From positions 62,001 to 126,000 of the forward strand of contig NZ_SMSJ01000010.1 in assembly GCF_004355005.1 (NCBI RefSeq): DNA of 64,000 nucleotides, given 5' to 3'. Every line of letters begins with the position of its first letter. Positions within the stretch are counted from its first letter, which is position 1. Under the pieces are notes generated by a model. The model did no database searches. It had not been told where the DNA came from and worked only from the letters and a program-made list of their open reading frames with translations. The position numbers and the translations under genes were made by a program. Shown here piece by piece: positions 21,207-29,225 of the stretch. Source of the stretch: Dankookia rubra (lineage in GTDB: Bacteria > Pseudomonadota > Alphaproteobacteria > Acetobacterales > Acetobacteraceae).

Positions 21207-22120
21207 GGCCGCGCATCCTCGTCATCAAGCTCGCCGCGCTCGGCGACTTCGTGCAGGCCTTCGGCCCCTTCGCCGCCATCCGCGCGCACCACGCCGATGC
21301 CGAGATCACCCTGCTGACCACGCCGCCCTATGCCGAGCTGGCGCGGCTTTCCCCCTGGTTCGACAGGGTCTGGACCGATGGCCGGCCATCCTGGTCCGAC
21401 CCGGCGGCGATCTGGCGGCTGGCCCGCCGGCTGCGCGGCGCCGGCTTCGCCCGGGCCTACGACCTGCAGACCTCGTCGCGCTCTTCCCGCTACCGCTGGC
21501 TGCTCGGGCGGGGGGTGGAGTGGTCCGGCATCGCCCGCGGCGCCAGCCATCCGCATGCCAACCCGCGGCGCGACCTGATGCACACGATCGAGCGGCAGCG
21601 GGAGCAGCTGGTGATGGCCGGCATCGCCGATTTCCCGGCCCCCGAGCTCGGCTGGCTGGATGGCGACGTCTCCGGCCTCGGCCTGCCGCCGCGCTACGTC
21701 CTGCTGGTCCCCGGCGCTTCCCCGGCGCGGCCCGGCAAGCGCTGGCCGGTCGGGCATTATGCCGCGCTCGCCGCCGGGCTCGGCCTGCCGGTGGCGGTGG
21801 TCGGCGGCCCGGCGGAGGCGCCGCTGGCGGCCGAGATCCTGGCCGCGGCACCGGGGGGCGTCGACCTCACCGGGCGCACCGGCTACGCCGCGCTCGGCGC
21901 CGTCGCCCGGCGGGCCGAATTCGCGCTCGGCAACGATACCGGCCCGACCCACCTGATCGCCGCCACCGGCTGCCCGACCCTGGCGCTGTTCGGGCCGGAG
22001 AGCGACCCTGCGCTCTGTGCCCCACGCGGCCGGGCGGTGGCGGTGCTGCAGCGGGACAGCCTGGCGGGGCTGACGGTGGCCGAGGCGCGGACGGCCCTGG
22101 CGGCGCTGCGCGCCGCCTGA
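21203..22120 (+). CDS. Glycosyltransferase family 9 (heptosyltransferase-like)
   Basis: 305-residue GT-B enzyme of the ADP-heptose:LPS heptosyltransferase family. Visible features are the N-terminal RILVIKLAALGDFVQAFGPF strand-loop and the C-terminal donor-binding part GNDTGPTHLIAATGCPTLALFG. The start overlaps the GT4 stop (ATGA). Family members add heptose to the LPS inner core or carry out related sugar additions; the exact step is not evident. Pairing with GT4 places it in surface glycan assembly. It ends the plus-strand run that starts at 13795. Confidence 0.85.
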   Translation: MRPRILVIKLAALGDFVQAFGPFAAIRAHHADAEITLLTTPPYAELARLSPWFDRVWTDGRPSWSDPAAIWRLARRLRGAGFARAYDLQTSSRSSRYRWLLGRGVEWSGIARGASHPHANPRRDLMHTIERQREQLVMAGIADFPAPELGWLDGDVSGLGLPPRYVLLVPGASPARPGKRWPVGHYAALAAGLGLPVAVVGGPAEAPLAAEILAAAPGGVDLTGRTGYAALGAVARRAEFALGNDTGPTHLIAATGCPTLALFGPESDPALCAPRGRAVAVLQRDSLAGLTVAEARTALAALRAA

Positions 22121-22446
22121 TCCCGGGGTCGCTGGTGCCTGGCTGTCACGCCGGCCGGCAGCGGTGGCTGCGGCTTGTGAGGTGATGCCAACAACCATCG
22201 CGGATTTTCGCAAGCCGCAACGGAACGATCGCTCCGTCTCGGCTTCTGCCGTTCCGATCCTTCAGCTCCGATACGCCGAAGGCAATCGAGCTTGATGGGA
22301 GCATTGCATACATTATACGTAGGATGCTTAAGCAAATCGTTGTTTTGCTATGCGATTTTAACTTTTAGACATTACTTTTTGTAGACGAAAGATCGCGCGT
22401 TCGTTACGTGCCGCCTCTCAGGGGTTGTTTTTTTGAGAGGATCGTC
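22121..22446 (+). promoter_or_regulatory. AT-rich upstream region of the RTX gene
   Basis: A 326-base gap without a gene, and much richer in A/T than its surroundings from about 22260 onward. A sigma-70-like candidate is TTGATG (22292-22297), a 16-base spacer and TATACG (22314-22319). Several further AT-rich stretches follow (22320-22400), then the stem-loop at 22414-22440. The long leader of about 120 bases suggests post-transcriptional control. I see no coding region here. Confidence 0.45.
22414..22440 (+). promoter_or_regulatory. Stem-loop that contains the RTX gene's ribosome-binding site
   Basis: CCTCTCA (22414-22420) is perfectly complementary to TGAGAGG (22434-22440) around a 13-base U-rich loop. 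The second arm contains GAGAGG, the only Shine-Dalgarno site for the ATG at 22447, six bases on. In mRNA the ribosome-binding site would be paired, so translation should depend on opening this 7-bp helix, for example by temperature, a protein or a small RNA. Confidence 0.6.
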
Positions 22447-24516
22447 ATGCCTTCGCTGACCGGGACGAGCGGGAACGATTATGTGGACGTCGCGGCCCGA
22501 CTCGGGGCCGGCGTGGCCGGTGTGGTGAATGCCGGCGCCGGCGCCGACCGCATGGTCGGCGGCACTGGCAACGACACGCTGTACGGCGAGGACGGCAACG
22601 ACCAGCTCGTCGGCAATGCCGGCAGTGACCTGCTCGTGGGAAGCGAGGGCAATGACTCCCTGTCGGGCGGCACCGATGACGACACGCTGGATGGCGGCAA
22701 CGGCGCCGACATGCTGAACGGCGATGCCGGCGCCGACAGCCTGCTCGGTGGCGCCGGCCTGGACACCCTGAACGGTGGCGGCGGCGACGATACGCTTGAT
22801 GGCGGCGCCGACAACGACGTCGTCATGGCCGGCAACGGCGACGACCTGGTCCATGGCGGCGAGGGGGATGACTGGCTGGAGGGTGGCCTCGGCCGTGACA
22901 CCGTCGTCGGCGGCGGTGGCGACGACCTCGTCAAGCAGACGGTGGCCGCGGCGCCGTCAGCCGGCCTCGACGTGCTCGACGGCGGCGACGGCATCGACAC
23001 CCTGCATGTCGCCCTCACCCTGGCGCAGTGGCAGGCCGCGGGCGTCCAGGGCGATCTGGCCGGGCTCGCCGCCAGCTTTGCCAGCCCGCTCGGGCAGACT
23101 CAGGCCTATACCGCAAGCAGCCTCGGCTTTTCCGCCATCCGCTTCGAGCAGCTGATGGTCTCGGTCGACGGCAACTACGCTCCGACCGAGATCGCCCTTT
23201 CGGCCCCGACCATTGCCGAGACTGTTCTGGCCGGCACCATCGGCACCCTCACCACCACCGATGCCTCCGCGACCGATACCTTCACCTACACCGTCGATGA
23301 CAACCGCTTCGAGGTTGTCGCCGGCGTGCTCGCGCTGAAGGCCGGCCTGTCCCTGAACTACGAGGAAGCCAGCAGCGTCGCGCTCAACGTCACCTCGACG
23401 GATGGCAGCGGCCTCAGCATCACCCGCGCCTTCACCGTCAACGTCACCAACGTCAACGAGGCGCCGACCGACCTCGCCCTGACCGCCGGCACGGTGCTCG
23501 AGAACGCCGCCGGCGCCATCATCGGCACCGTCGTGACCACCGACCCGGATGCCGGCGATAGCTTCACCTACAGCGTGGTCGGCAACAGCAACTACGTCTT
23601 CTCCGGCAACACCCTGAAGCTGGCCGCCGGCGTCTCGCTGGACTACGAGGCGACGCCGACCGTCGGCCTGACCGTCCGCACCACCGATGCCGCCGGCCTC
23701 TCCTTCGACAAGGCGGTCAGCTTCAACGTCTCCAACGTGAACGAGGCGCCGACCGTCGCCTCGCTGATCCCCGACAAGGTCGTCGTCCTCAGCACGGCCT
23801 TCACCCCCTTCAGCGTGGCCGGCAATTTCTCAGACCCGGACGGCACCACGCCGACCTATTCGCTGGTCAGCGGATCGGCCGCGGGCGTGACCTTCAACGC
23901 GGCGACCGGCACCTTCAGCGGCACGCCGACCGCACCCGGCAGCTACACCTTCACGGTGCAGGCCTCCGACGGCACCTTCTCGGTCCAGGACACCTTCCGG
24001 CTCAGCGTCGTGACCGGGCTCGCCCCCACCCCGACGACGCAGGCCGACCGCTTCGACTTCCGCGGCACCACCGCCCCGGTAAGCCTCAACCTGCTGAGTG
24101 GCGACGATAGCGTCTTCGGCGGCAGCGGAGACAATGTGTTCAACGGTGACGCCGGCACCGATTACCTCTTCGGTGGCGACGGCAACGACACGCTGGCCGG
24201 CGGGGCCAATAACGACATCCTCATCGGCGGCGCCGGCAACGACTCGATGAGCGACGGCAACGGCAACGCCGACTTCTTCGTGCTCATCGCGGGCAGCAAC
24301 GGCGTCGATCGGATCAGTGGGCTGTCGGACAAGAACAGCCTCGCCTTCGGCACCGGAACCGGGGTGACCAGTGCCGCCGACTTCACCCGCCTGGTCGAGG
24401 GCGGCGACACGAGGATCACCTGGTCCAACGGCCAGTCCAGCGGCGATGTCACGCTGGTCGGCTACACCGGCACGGTGCTCTATGCCTACAACTACGATGT
24501 GAGCCTGATCGTCTGA
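22447..24516 (+). CDS. RTX calcium-binding protein with cadherin-like and putative Ig domains
   Basis: 689-residue protein with no N-terminal signal peptide, as expected for type I secretion. Residues about 38-162 are a block of glycine/aspartate nonapeptides (GGTGNDTLYGEDGND and similar) that bind calcium in a beta-roll. Next come cadherin-like repeats beginning at about 242 (YAPTEIALSAPTIAE) and 337 (NEAPTDLALTAGTVLE), then a third, He_PIG-like module at about 432-522 (TPTYSLVSGS, then TGTFSGTPTAPGSYTF). A second RTX block follows at about 550-610, before a C-terminal region that should hold the secretion signal. No enzyme domain is visible, which fits an adhesin or matrix protein. No type I exporter lies next to it. 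Start ATG at 22447 has GAGAGG 6 bases upstream. Confidence 0.85.
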   Translation: MPSLTGTSGNDYVDVAARLGAGVAGVVNAGAGADRMVGGTGNDTLYGEDGNDQLVGNAGSDLLVGSEGNDSLSGGTDDDTLDGGNGADMLNGDAGADSLLGGAGLDTLNGGGGDDTLDGGADNDVVMAGNGDDLVHGGEGDDWLEGGLGRDTVVGGGGDDLVKQTVAAAPSAGLDVLDGGDGIDTLHVALTLAQWQAAGVQGDLAGLAASFASPLGQTQAYTASSLGFSAIRFEQLMVSVDGNYAPTEIALSAPTIAETVLAGTIGTLTTTDASATDTFTYTVDDNRFEVVAGVLALKAGLSLNYEEASSVALNVTSTDGSGLSITRAFTVNVTNVNEAPTDLALTAGTVLENAAGAIIGTVVTTDPDAGDSFTYSVVGNSNYVFSGNTLKLAAGVSLDYEATPTVGLTVRTTDAAGLSFDKAVSFNVSNVNEAPTVASLIPDKVVVLSTAFTPFSVAGNFSDPDGTTPTYSLVSGSAAGVTFNAATGTFSGTPTAPGSYTFTVQASDGTFSVQDTFRLSVVTGLAPTPTTQADRFDFRGTTAPVSLNLLSGDDSVFGGSGDNVFNGDAGTDYLFGGDGNDTLAGGANNDILIGGAGNDSMSDGNGNADFFVLIAGSNGVDRISGLSDKNSLAFGTGTGVTSAADFTRLVEGGDTRITWSNGQSSGDVTLVGYTGTVLYAYNYDVSLIV

Positions 24517-24590
24517 TCCGCTGCGGTGCCGTACGGCCCCTTGGGCAGTGCGGCACCGGCGCGGGCCGGACATCGGCCGCGACCGCTCCG

Positions 24591-24618
24591 CCCCGACCGT
24601 CACCAGGCCCGGTCGGGG
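24591..24618. terminator. Hairpin between the converging RTX and NYN genes
   Basis: CCCCGACCG (24591-24599) pairs with CGGTCGGGG (24610-24618) around a 10-base loop, between two converging genes. No T-tract on either side. It is the only strong stem in the 24517-24776 gap. Confidence 0.4.
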
Positions 24619-24776
24619 CTCGCGCGGGATAGCGGAACCAAGAGCCCGTCCACCTGTCCCTGCCGCCGCGCCCTACCGGGCCGGCGGCTTTTCTCCATTT
24701 GCCGCATGGCCCCGGAGGTGGGCCGGATAGAGGCCGGGCTGCGCCCCTCCGGCAAACGGCTGGGCACGGCCATGGC

Positions 24777-26273
24777 TCATGCCGGCTGCGGGTCCGGTTC
24801 CTGGTCGGCGCGCCGCGCGGGCAGGGCCGGGATCGCCGGCTCGGCCGCCGGCTCGGCCCCGGCGCGGGGGGCGAGGCCGAGCCAATCGCGCAGGGCCGCC
24901 AGCATCTCGGGCGGCAGCCGCGCCCCCGCTGCCGCGGCGGCACGGGTCAGTTCGGCGAAGAGCGCCCGGGCCAGCCGGGCCGGGGTATCCGCGTCGGGCG
25001 TCGCGCCCCAGTCGAAGCGGGCGCGGTTCAGCCAGGCCACCAGCGCCTCCACCGAGCGCGCCGGCAGCTCGAGCCCGGCGGCGCTCGCCTCGGCGGCCAG
25101 CGCGCCGCGCTGCTCCGGCCCCGGCGCGGCCTGCAGCGGCAGCATGCCGGCGAGGTGGCGCAGCGCGAAGTCCAGCGCCTCCGGCGCCAGCAGCGGCACC
25201 TCCGGCCCGGGGCCGATCGCGGCGCGCAATTCGGCCACCAGGCGGGCGAGCGGATCGTCCGGCAGGCCCGCGGCCAGGCCGGAGGAGACGCCGGGCTGCT
25301 CGAGCGAGGGGCGTTCGTGCCGCGCCGGATCATAGAGCCAGCCGCCGCCGGGACCGGCTTCCAGGGCCAGCCCCTCGGCGCCCTCGATCAGCCTGGCCAG
25401 CGTGCCGGCGCCGCCGAAGCGGGATTGCCGGACCCAGGCGCCGCCGAGCACGTGGATGCGCTTGCCGAGCGCGGGCAGGTGCAGCGGCGTGGCCGAGCCG
25501 GCGACGAGCTGCCGCAGCATGGCCAGGATGGCGATCCGCTGGGCCGCCGGGTCGCCCGGATCCTGCATGGGATCGGGCACGGCATCGGCGGCGGGCTGCG
25601 CCGGCGGCGGGGCGATGGCCGGGCGCGCGGCAGGACCCGCGGGACGCGCCTCCGCCCGCGTGTCGCCGGCCACCTCGCGCGGCGGATCGGCCGGCGCCTC
25701 GCCGTCCAGCGCCGCCTCGGCGAAGTCCTCGAAGGGGACCACCGCATCGGCCGAAGCGCGGAAGGCCTGGGCCGAGAGCGGGTGGGCCACCACCAGGCTG
25801 CGCCGGTCATGCGCCCTGAGGCGGTGCAGCAGCGGGGTGAAGTCGCTGTCGCCCGAGAGGATGAGGAATTCCTCGAACCGGGTCGGGTGGTGCAGCGCAT
25901 CCAGGATGTCCAGCGCCATCTCCATGTCGGCGCCGTTCTTCAGGCGCGACAGCCGGGGGCAGTCCACCACCTGGATGCCGGCGCGGACCAGGGCCGGGCG
26001 GAAGCGGCTGTAGTAGACCCGCGGCTGCTGCAGCCAGGCGGCCAGGCTGCCGCCATGCGCGGGTTCGGTCCAGCCGGCCGGGTTCAGGTAGCACCGCCTG
26101 ACCAGCAGCCGGCGCGGGCCGCCGCCGGCCCCGGCCTCGAGCCAGGAAAGCCAGCGGCCGGGCTCGGCGCCGAAGCTCCAGGCCGCCCATTCGTCGATCG
26201 CCGCCAGGCTGGAATAGACGTTGTCGAAGTCGATGTAGAGGGCGGCGCGCAGCGGGGTGGCGGCGGGGGCCAT
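24777..26273 (-). CDS. NYN domain nuclease with LOTUS-like segment
   Basis: 498-residue protein. The N-terminal NYN (LabA/DUF88, PIN-like) domain shows the acidic residues LYIDFDNVYSSLA, RLKNGADMEMALDILD and LSGDSDFTPLLHRLR at about residues 15-165. A disordered Pro/Ala linker follows. The segment IAILAMLRQLVAGSATPLHL and its continuation to GGWLYDP (about 250-325) resembles an OST-HTH/LOTUS RNA-binding module; the C-terminal third is helical and has no recognised fold. NYN proteins are ribonucleases, and LOTUS partners bind structured or guanine-rich RNA. ATG at 26273 is preferred: GGAG lies 5 bases before it; ATG at 26288 is an alternative. It is divergent from thrS. Confidence 0.75.
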   Translation of the reverse strand: MAPAATPLRAALYIDFDNVYSSLAAIDEWAAWSFGAEPGRWLSWLEAGAGGGPRRLLVRRCYLNPAGWTEPAHGGSLAAWLQQPRVYYSRFRPALVRAGIQVVDCPRLSRLKNGADMEMALDILDALHHPTRFEEFLILSGDSDFTPLLHRLRAHDRRSLVVAHPLSAQAFRASADAVVPFEDFAEAALDGEAPADPPREVAGDTRAEARPAGPAARPAIAPPPAQPAADAVPDPMQDPGDPAAQRIAILAMLRQLVAGSATPLHLPALGKRIHVLGGAWVRQSRFGGAGTLARLIEGAEGLALEAGPGGGWLYDPARHERPSLEQPGVSSGLAAGLPDDPLARLVAELRAAIGPGPEVPLLAPEALDFALRHLAGMLPLQAAPGPEQRGALAAEASAAGLELPARSVEALVAWLNRARFDWGATPDADTPARLARALFAELTRAAAAAGARLPPEMLAALRDWLGLAPRAGAEPAAEPAIPALPARRADQEPDPQPA

Positions 26274-26427
26274 GGTGTCTCCGGGCATGTTGGGTGCTGT
26301 CTATGCCGACCGCGGCGCTTGTCCAGGCCCGGCCGCCGCGGGCCTCGACGGGCGCCGCGCTTGACGCGGGGGGGGCGGCCTGCCCATGGTCCGCGCCCCG
26401 CGACCCCTGGACCGAATGAGCCCGCCC

Positions 26428-28383
26428 ATGCCTGCGATCACCCTGCCCGACGGATCCGTGCGCCAGTTCGACGCGCCGGTCACGGGCACCGAGATCGCCG
26501 CCGCGATTGGGCCGGGCCTCGCGCGCGCGGCGCTGGCGATGCAGGTGGACGGCGTGACGCGCGACCTGGCGATGCCGATCGCCGCCGACGCCGCGGTGCG
26601 CTTCATCACCCGGCGCGACCCCGAGGCGCTGGAGATGATCCGGCACGACGCCGCGCATGTGCTGGCCGAGGCGGTGCAGGCGCTCTATCCCGGCACCCAG
26701 GTGACGATCGGCCCCTCGATCGAGAACGGCTTCTACTACGACTTTGCCCGCAACGAGCCCTTCTCGCCCGAGGATTTCGGCGCGATCGAGGCGAAGATGC
26801 GGGAGATCGTCGTGCGGAACAGCCCCTTCGTCCGCAGCGTCATGCCGCGCGACGAGGCGATCGAGTTCTTCAAGGACAAGGGCGAGAAGTACAAGGCCGA
26901 GCTGATCCAGGACCTGCCGGTGAGCGAGGAGATCTCGCTTTATTCGCAGGGCGACTGGATCGACCTTTGCCGCGGGCCGCACATGCGCGGCACCGGCGAT
27001 GTCGGCACCGCCTTCAAGCTGACCAAGGTGGCCGGCGCCTATTGGCGCGGCGACCACCGCAACGCGATGCTGTCGCGCATCTACGGCACCGCCTGGCGCG
27101 ACCAGAAGGAACTCGACGCCTACCTGCTGCAGGTCGAGGAGGCGGAGAAGCGCGACCACCGGCGCATAGGGAAGGAGATGCACCTCTTCCATCTGCAGGA
27201 GGAGGCGGCGGGCAGCGTCTTCTGGCACCCGAAGGGCTGGAAGCTCTACCGGGTGCTGGAGGACTACCTGCGCCGGCGGCTGGACGCGACCGACTACCGC
27301 GAGGTGAAGACGCCGCAGCTGCTCGACCGCAAGTTCTGGGAACAGTCCGGCCACTGGGAGAAGTTCCGCCACGCCATGTTCATCGCCCGCGTCGAGGACG
27401 AGGCGGAGAAGGACCGCGTGCTGGCGCTGAAGCCGATGAACTGCCCCTGCCACGTGCAGATCTTCAACCAGGGCCTGCGCAGCTACCGCGAGCTGCCGCT
27501 GCGGATGGCCGAGTTCGGCTCCTGCCACCGCTTCGAGCCCTCGGGCGCGCTGCACGGCATCATGCGGGTGCGGCAGTTCACCCAGGACGACGCGCACATC
27601 TTCTGCACCGAGGAGCAGATCGCGTCCGAGACGGTGGCCTTCGTGACGCTGCTCTCCTCGGTCTACCGCGACCTCGGCTTCCCCGAATTCCGGGTGAAGT
27701 TCTCCGACCGCCCGCCGACCCGGGCCGGCACCGACGCGGTCTGGGACCAGGCCGAGGGCGCGCTGCGCGAGGCCTGCCGGGTGGCCGGCGTCGAGTACAC
27801 GCTGAACCCGGGGGAGGGCGCCTTCTACGGCCCGAAGCTGGAATTCGTGCTGCGCGACGCGATCGGCCGCGACTGGCAATGCGGCACGCTGCAGGTCGAC
27901 TTCGTGCTGCCCGAGCGGCTGGACGCGGAATACGTCGCCGAGGACGGCACGCGGAAGCGCCCCGTCATGCTCCACCGCGCCATCTTCGGCAGCTTCGAGC
28001 GCTTCCTCGGCATCCTGATCGAGCAATATGCCGGGCGCTTCCCGCTCTGGCTGGCGCCGGTGCAGGTGGTGGTGACCACCATCGTCTCCGACGCCGACGA
28101 CTATGCGCGGGAGGCGGCGGCGGCGCTGCAGAAGGCCGGGCTGCGGGTGGAACTCGACCTGCGGAACGAGAAGATCAACCGCAAGGTGGTGGACCACATC
28201 GACCAGCGCGTGCCGGTGCTGGCCGTGGTGGGGCGGCGGGAGGCGGAGGAGCGCACCCTGGTGCTGCGCCGCCTGCCCGGCCGCGAGCAGGCGACGCTGC
28301 CGCTGGCCGAGGCGGTGGCGATCCTGGCGGGGGAGGCGGTGCCGCCCGATCTGCGCGACGCCGGCATGGTTGCAGTCGGATAA
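26428..28383 (+). CDS. thrS: Threonyl-tRNA synthetase
   Basis: 651-residue class II synthetase that charges tRNA-Thr and edits Ser-tRNA. Domains in order: TGS (1-62), editing domain with His73 and His77 in [12 protein letters not shown] plus Cys181/His185 in LCRGPHM, catalytic core with zinc ligands in [13 protein letters not shown] and near [12 protein letters not shown], and anticodon-binding domain from about 550. With ATG at 26428 the editing histidines fall at 73 and 77, as in E. coli, which supports this start; an in-frame ATG at 26416 is an alternative. infC follows 53 bases after the stop. Confidence 0.95.
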   Translation: MPAITLPDGSVRQFDAPVTGTEIAAAIGPGLARAALAMQVDGVTRDLAMPIAADAAVRFITRRDPEALEMIRHDAAHVLAEAVQALYPGTQVTIGPSIENGFYYDFARNEPFSPEDFGAIEAKMREIVVRNSPFVRSVMPRDEAIEFFKDKGEKYKAELIQDLPVSEEISLYSQGDWIDLCRGPHMRGTGDVGTAFKLTKVAGAYWRGDHRNAMLSRIYGTAWRDQKELDAYLLQVEEAEKRDHRRIGKEMHLFHLQEEAAGSVFWHPKGWKLYRVLEDYLRRRLDATDYREVKTPQLLDRKFWEQSGHWEKFRHAMFIARVEDEAEKDRVLALKPMNCPCHVQIFNQGLRSYRELPLRMAEFGSCHRFEPSGALHGIMRVRQFTQDDAHIFCTEEQIASETVAFVTLLSSVYRDLGFPEFRVKFSDRPPTRAGTDAVWDQAEGALREACRVAGVEYTLNPGEGAFYGPKLEFVLRDAIGRDWQCGTLQVDFVLPERLDAEYVAEDGTRKRPVMLHRAIFGSFERFLGILIEQYAGRFPLWLAPVQVVVTTIVSDADDYAREAAAALQKAGLRVELDLRNEKINRKVVDHIDQRVPVLAVVGRREAEERTLVLRRLPGREQATLPLAEAVAILAGEAVPPDLRDAGMVAVG

Positions 28384-28425
28384 GTCAAGCCCCATAAGAG
28401 ACGACCAAGCCGTTCCCACAGCGAC

Positions 28426-28430
28426 AGGAG
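28426..28430 (+). promoter_or_regulatory. Ribosome-binding site before the AUA start of infC
   Basis: AGGAG stands 6 bases before ATA at 28437. There is no ATG, GTG or TTG in frame between here and the conserved N-terminus of IF3, so this strong site decides the start. Confidence 0.75.
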
Positions 28431-28436
28431 CCGACC

Positions 28437-28976
28437 ATAGCAAGAGGACCCATTTCCAATCAGCCGCCGACGCGCGATGGCCCAAGGGTCAACGAGGACA
28501 TCCGCGTCCCGCAGGTGCGGCTGATCGACCAGGAAGGCGAGATGATCGGCGTCATGACCGCGCGCGAGGCGATGCAGCGCGCCTATGACGTCGGGCTGGA
28601 CCTGCTCGAGATCAGCCCGAATGCCGTGCCGCCGGTCTGCAAGATCACCGACTACGGCAAGTTCAAGTACGAGCAGCAGAAAAAGGCCAACGAGGCCCGC
28701 AAGAAGCAGAAAGTCGTCGAGATCAAGGAAGTCAAGGTCCGTCCGAATATCGACGACCACGACTACGACGTGAAGATGCGCCAGATGAAGTCCTTCATCG
28801 GCGAGGGCGACAAGGTCAAGGTCACCCTGCGGTTCCGCGGGCGCGAGATGGCGCACCAGGACCTGGGCATCAAGGTGCTGGAGCGGATCCGCGTGGAACT
28901 GGGCGAGACCATCAAGGTCGAGCAGATGCCGCGGCTCGAGAACCGGCAGATGATCATGGTGCTGGCGCCGAAGTAA
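28437..28976 (+). CDS. infC: Translation initiation factor IF-3, with AUA start codon
   Basis: IF-3 binds the 30S subunit, keeps it free of 50S and rejects non-standard start codons. The conserved N-terminus ([20 protein letters not shown]) only fits if translation begins at ATA 28437, giving 179 residues, the usual length. The next candidate, GTG at 28515, would delete the first 26 residues of the N-domain. Later features are normal: [20 protein letters not shown] and the C-domain to [14 protein letters not shown]. coli infC starts with AUU so that IF-3 represses its own mRNA; an AUA start here suggests the same self-control. It lies between thrS and ffh. Confidence 0.93.
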   Translation: MARGPISNQPPTRDGPRVNEDIRVPQVRLIDQEGEMIGVMTAREAMQRAYDVGLDLLEISPNAVPPVCKITDYGKFKYEQQKKANEARKKQKVVEIKEVKVRPNIDDHDYDVKMRQMKSFIGEGDKVKVTLRFRGREMAHQDLGIKVLERIRVELGETIKVEQMPRLENRQMIMVLAPK

Positions 28977-29009
28977 GGCGCCGGGGTCGCATCGGCAGGC
29001 CACGCGGGC

Positions 29010-29026
29010 CCGGGGCGCCGCCCCGG
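29010..29026 (+). terminator. Hairpin after infC
   Basis: CCGGGGC (29010-29016) pairs with GCCCCGG (29020-29026) over a 3-base loop, 34 bases past the infC stop. No T-tract follows, so termination strength is unclear. Confidence 0.35.
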
Positions 29027-29163
29027 ACCTGCCCGCCCCCGCCCGCCTGCCGCCCCGCTTTCCCTTGACGCGGCGCCCGCCCGGGCGTAGCAGCCTCCTC
29101 CCCGGGTTCTCCCGGTTGCGGTCCCCTGCCGGGCAGGGGGCTCCGTCGCTCCGCGAAGTCTCG

Positions 29164-29207
29164 CGCAGCGGCGTGTTTTGTTTTGGGGGCATGCCAGCCC
29201 CGCTGCG
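29164..29207 (+). promoter_or_regulatory. Stem-loop directly upstream of the ffh ribosome-binding region
   Basis: CGCAGCGG (29164-29171) is perfectly complementary to CCGCTGCG (29200-29207), with a 28-base loop carrying TTTTGTTTT and a GGCATGCC palindrome. It ends directly before AAGGAAG, the likely ffh Shine-Dalgarno site, and 18 bases before its ATG. Could be a leader structure of ffh; no partner is known. Confidence 0.4.
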
Positions 29208-29225
29208 AAGGAAGACCCAGGCCGC

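Noticed and set aside
22557-22932. Repeats at the 5' end of the RTX gene considered as CRISPR-like or satellite DNA
   Set aside because: The units are degenerate 27-base codings of calcium-binding nonapeptides, without spacers or a constant repeat.
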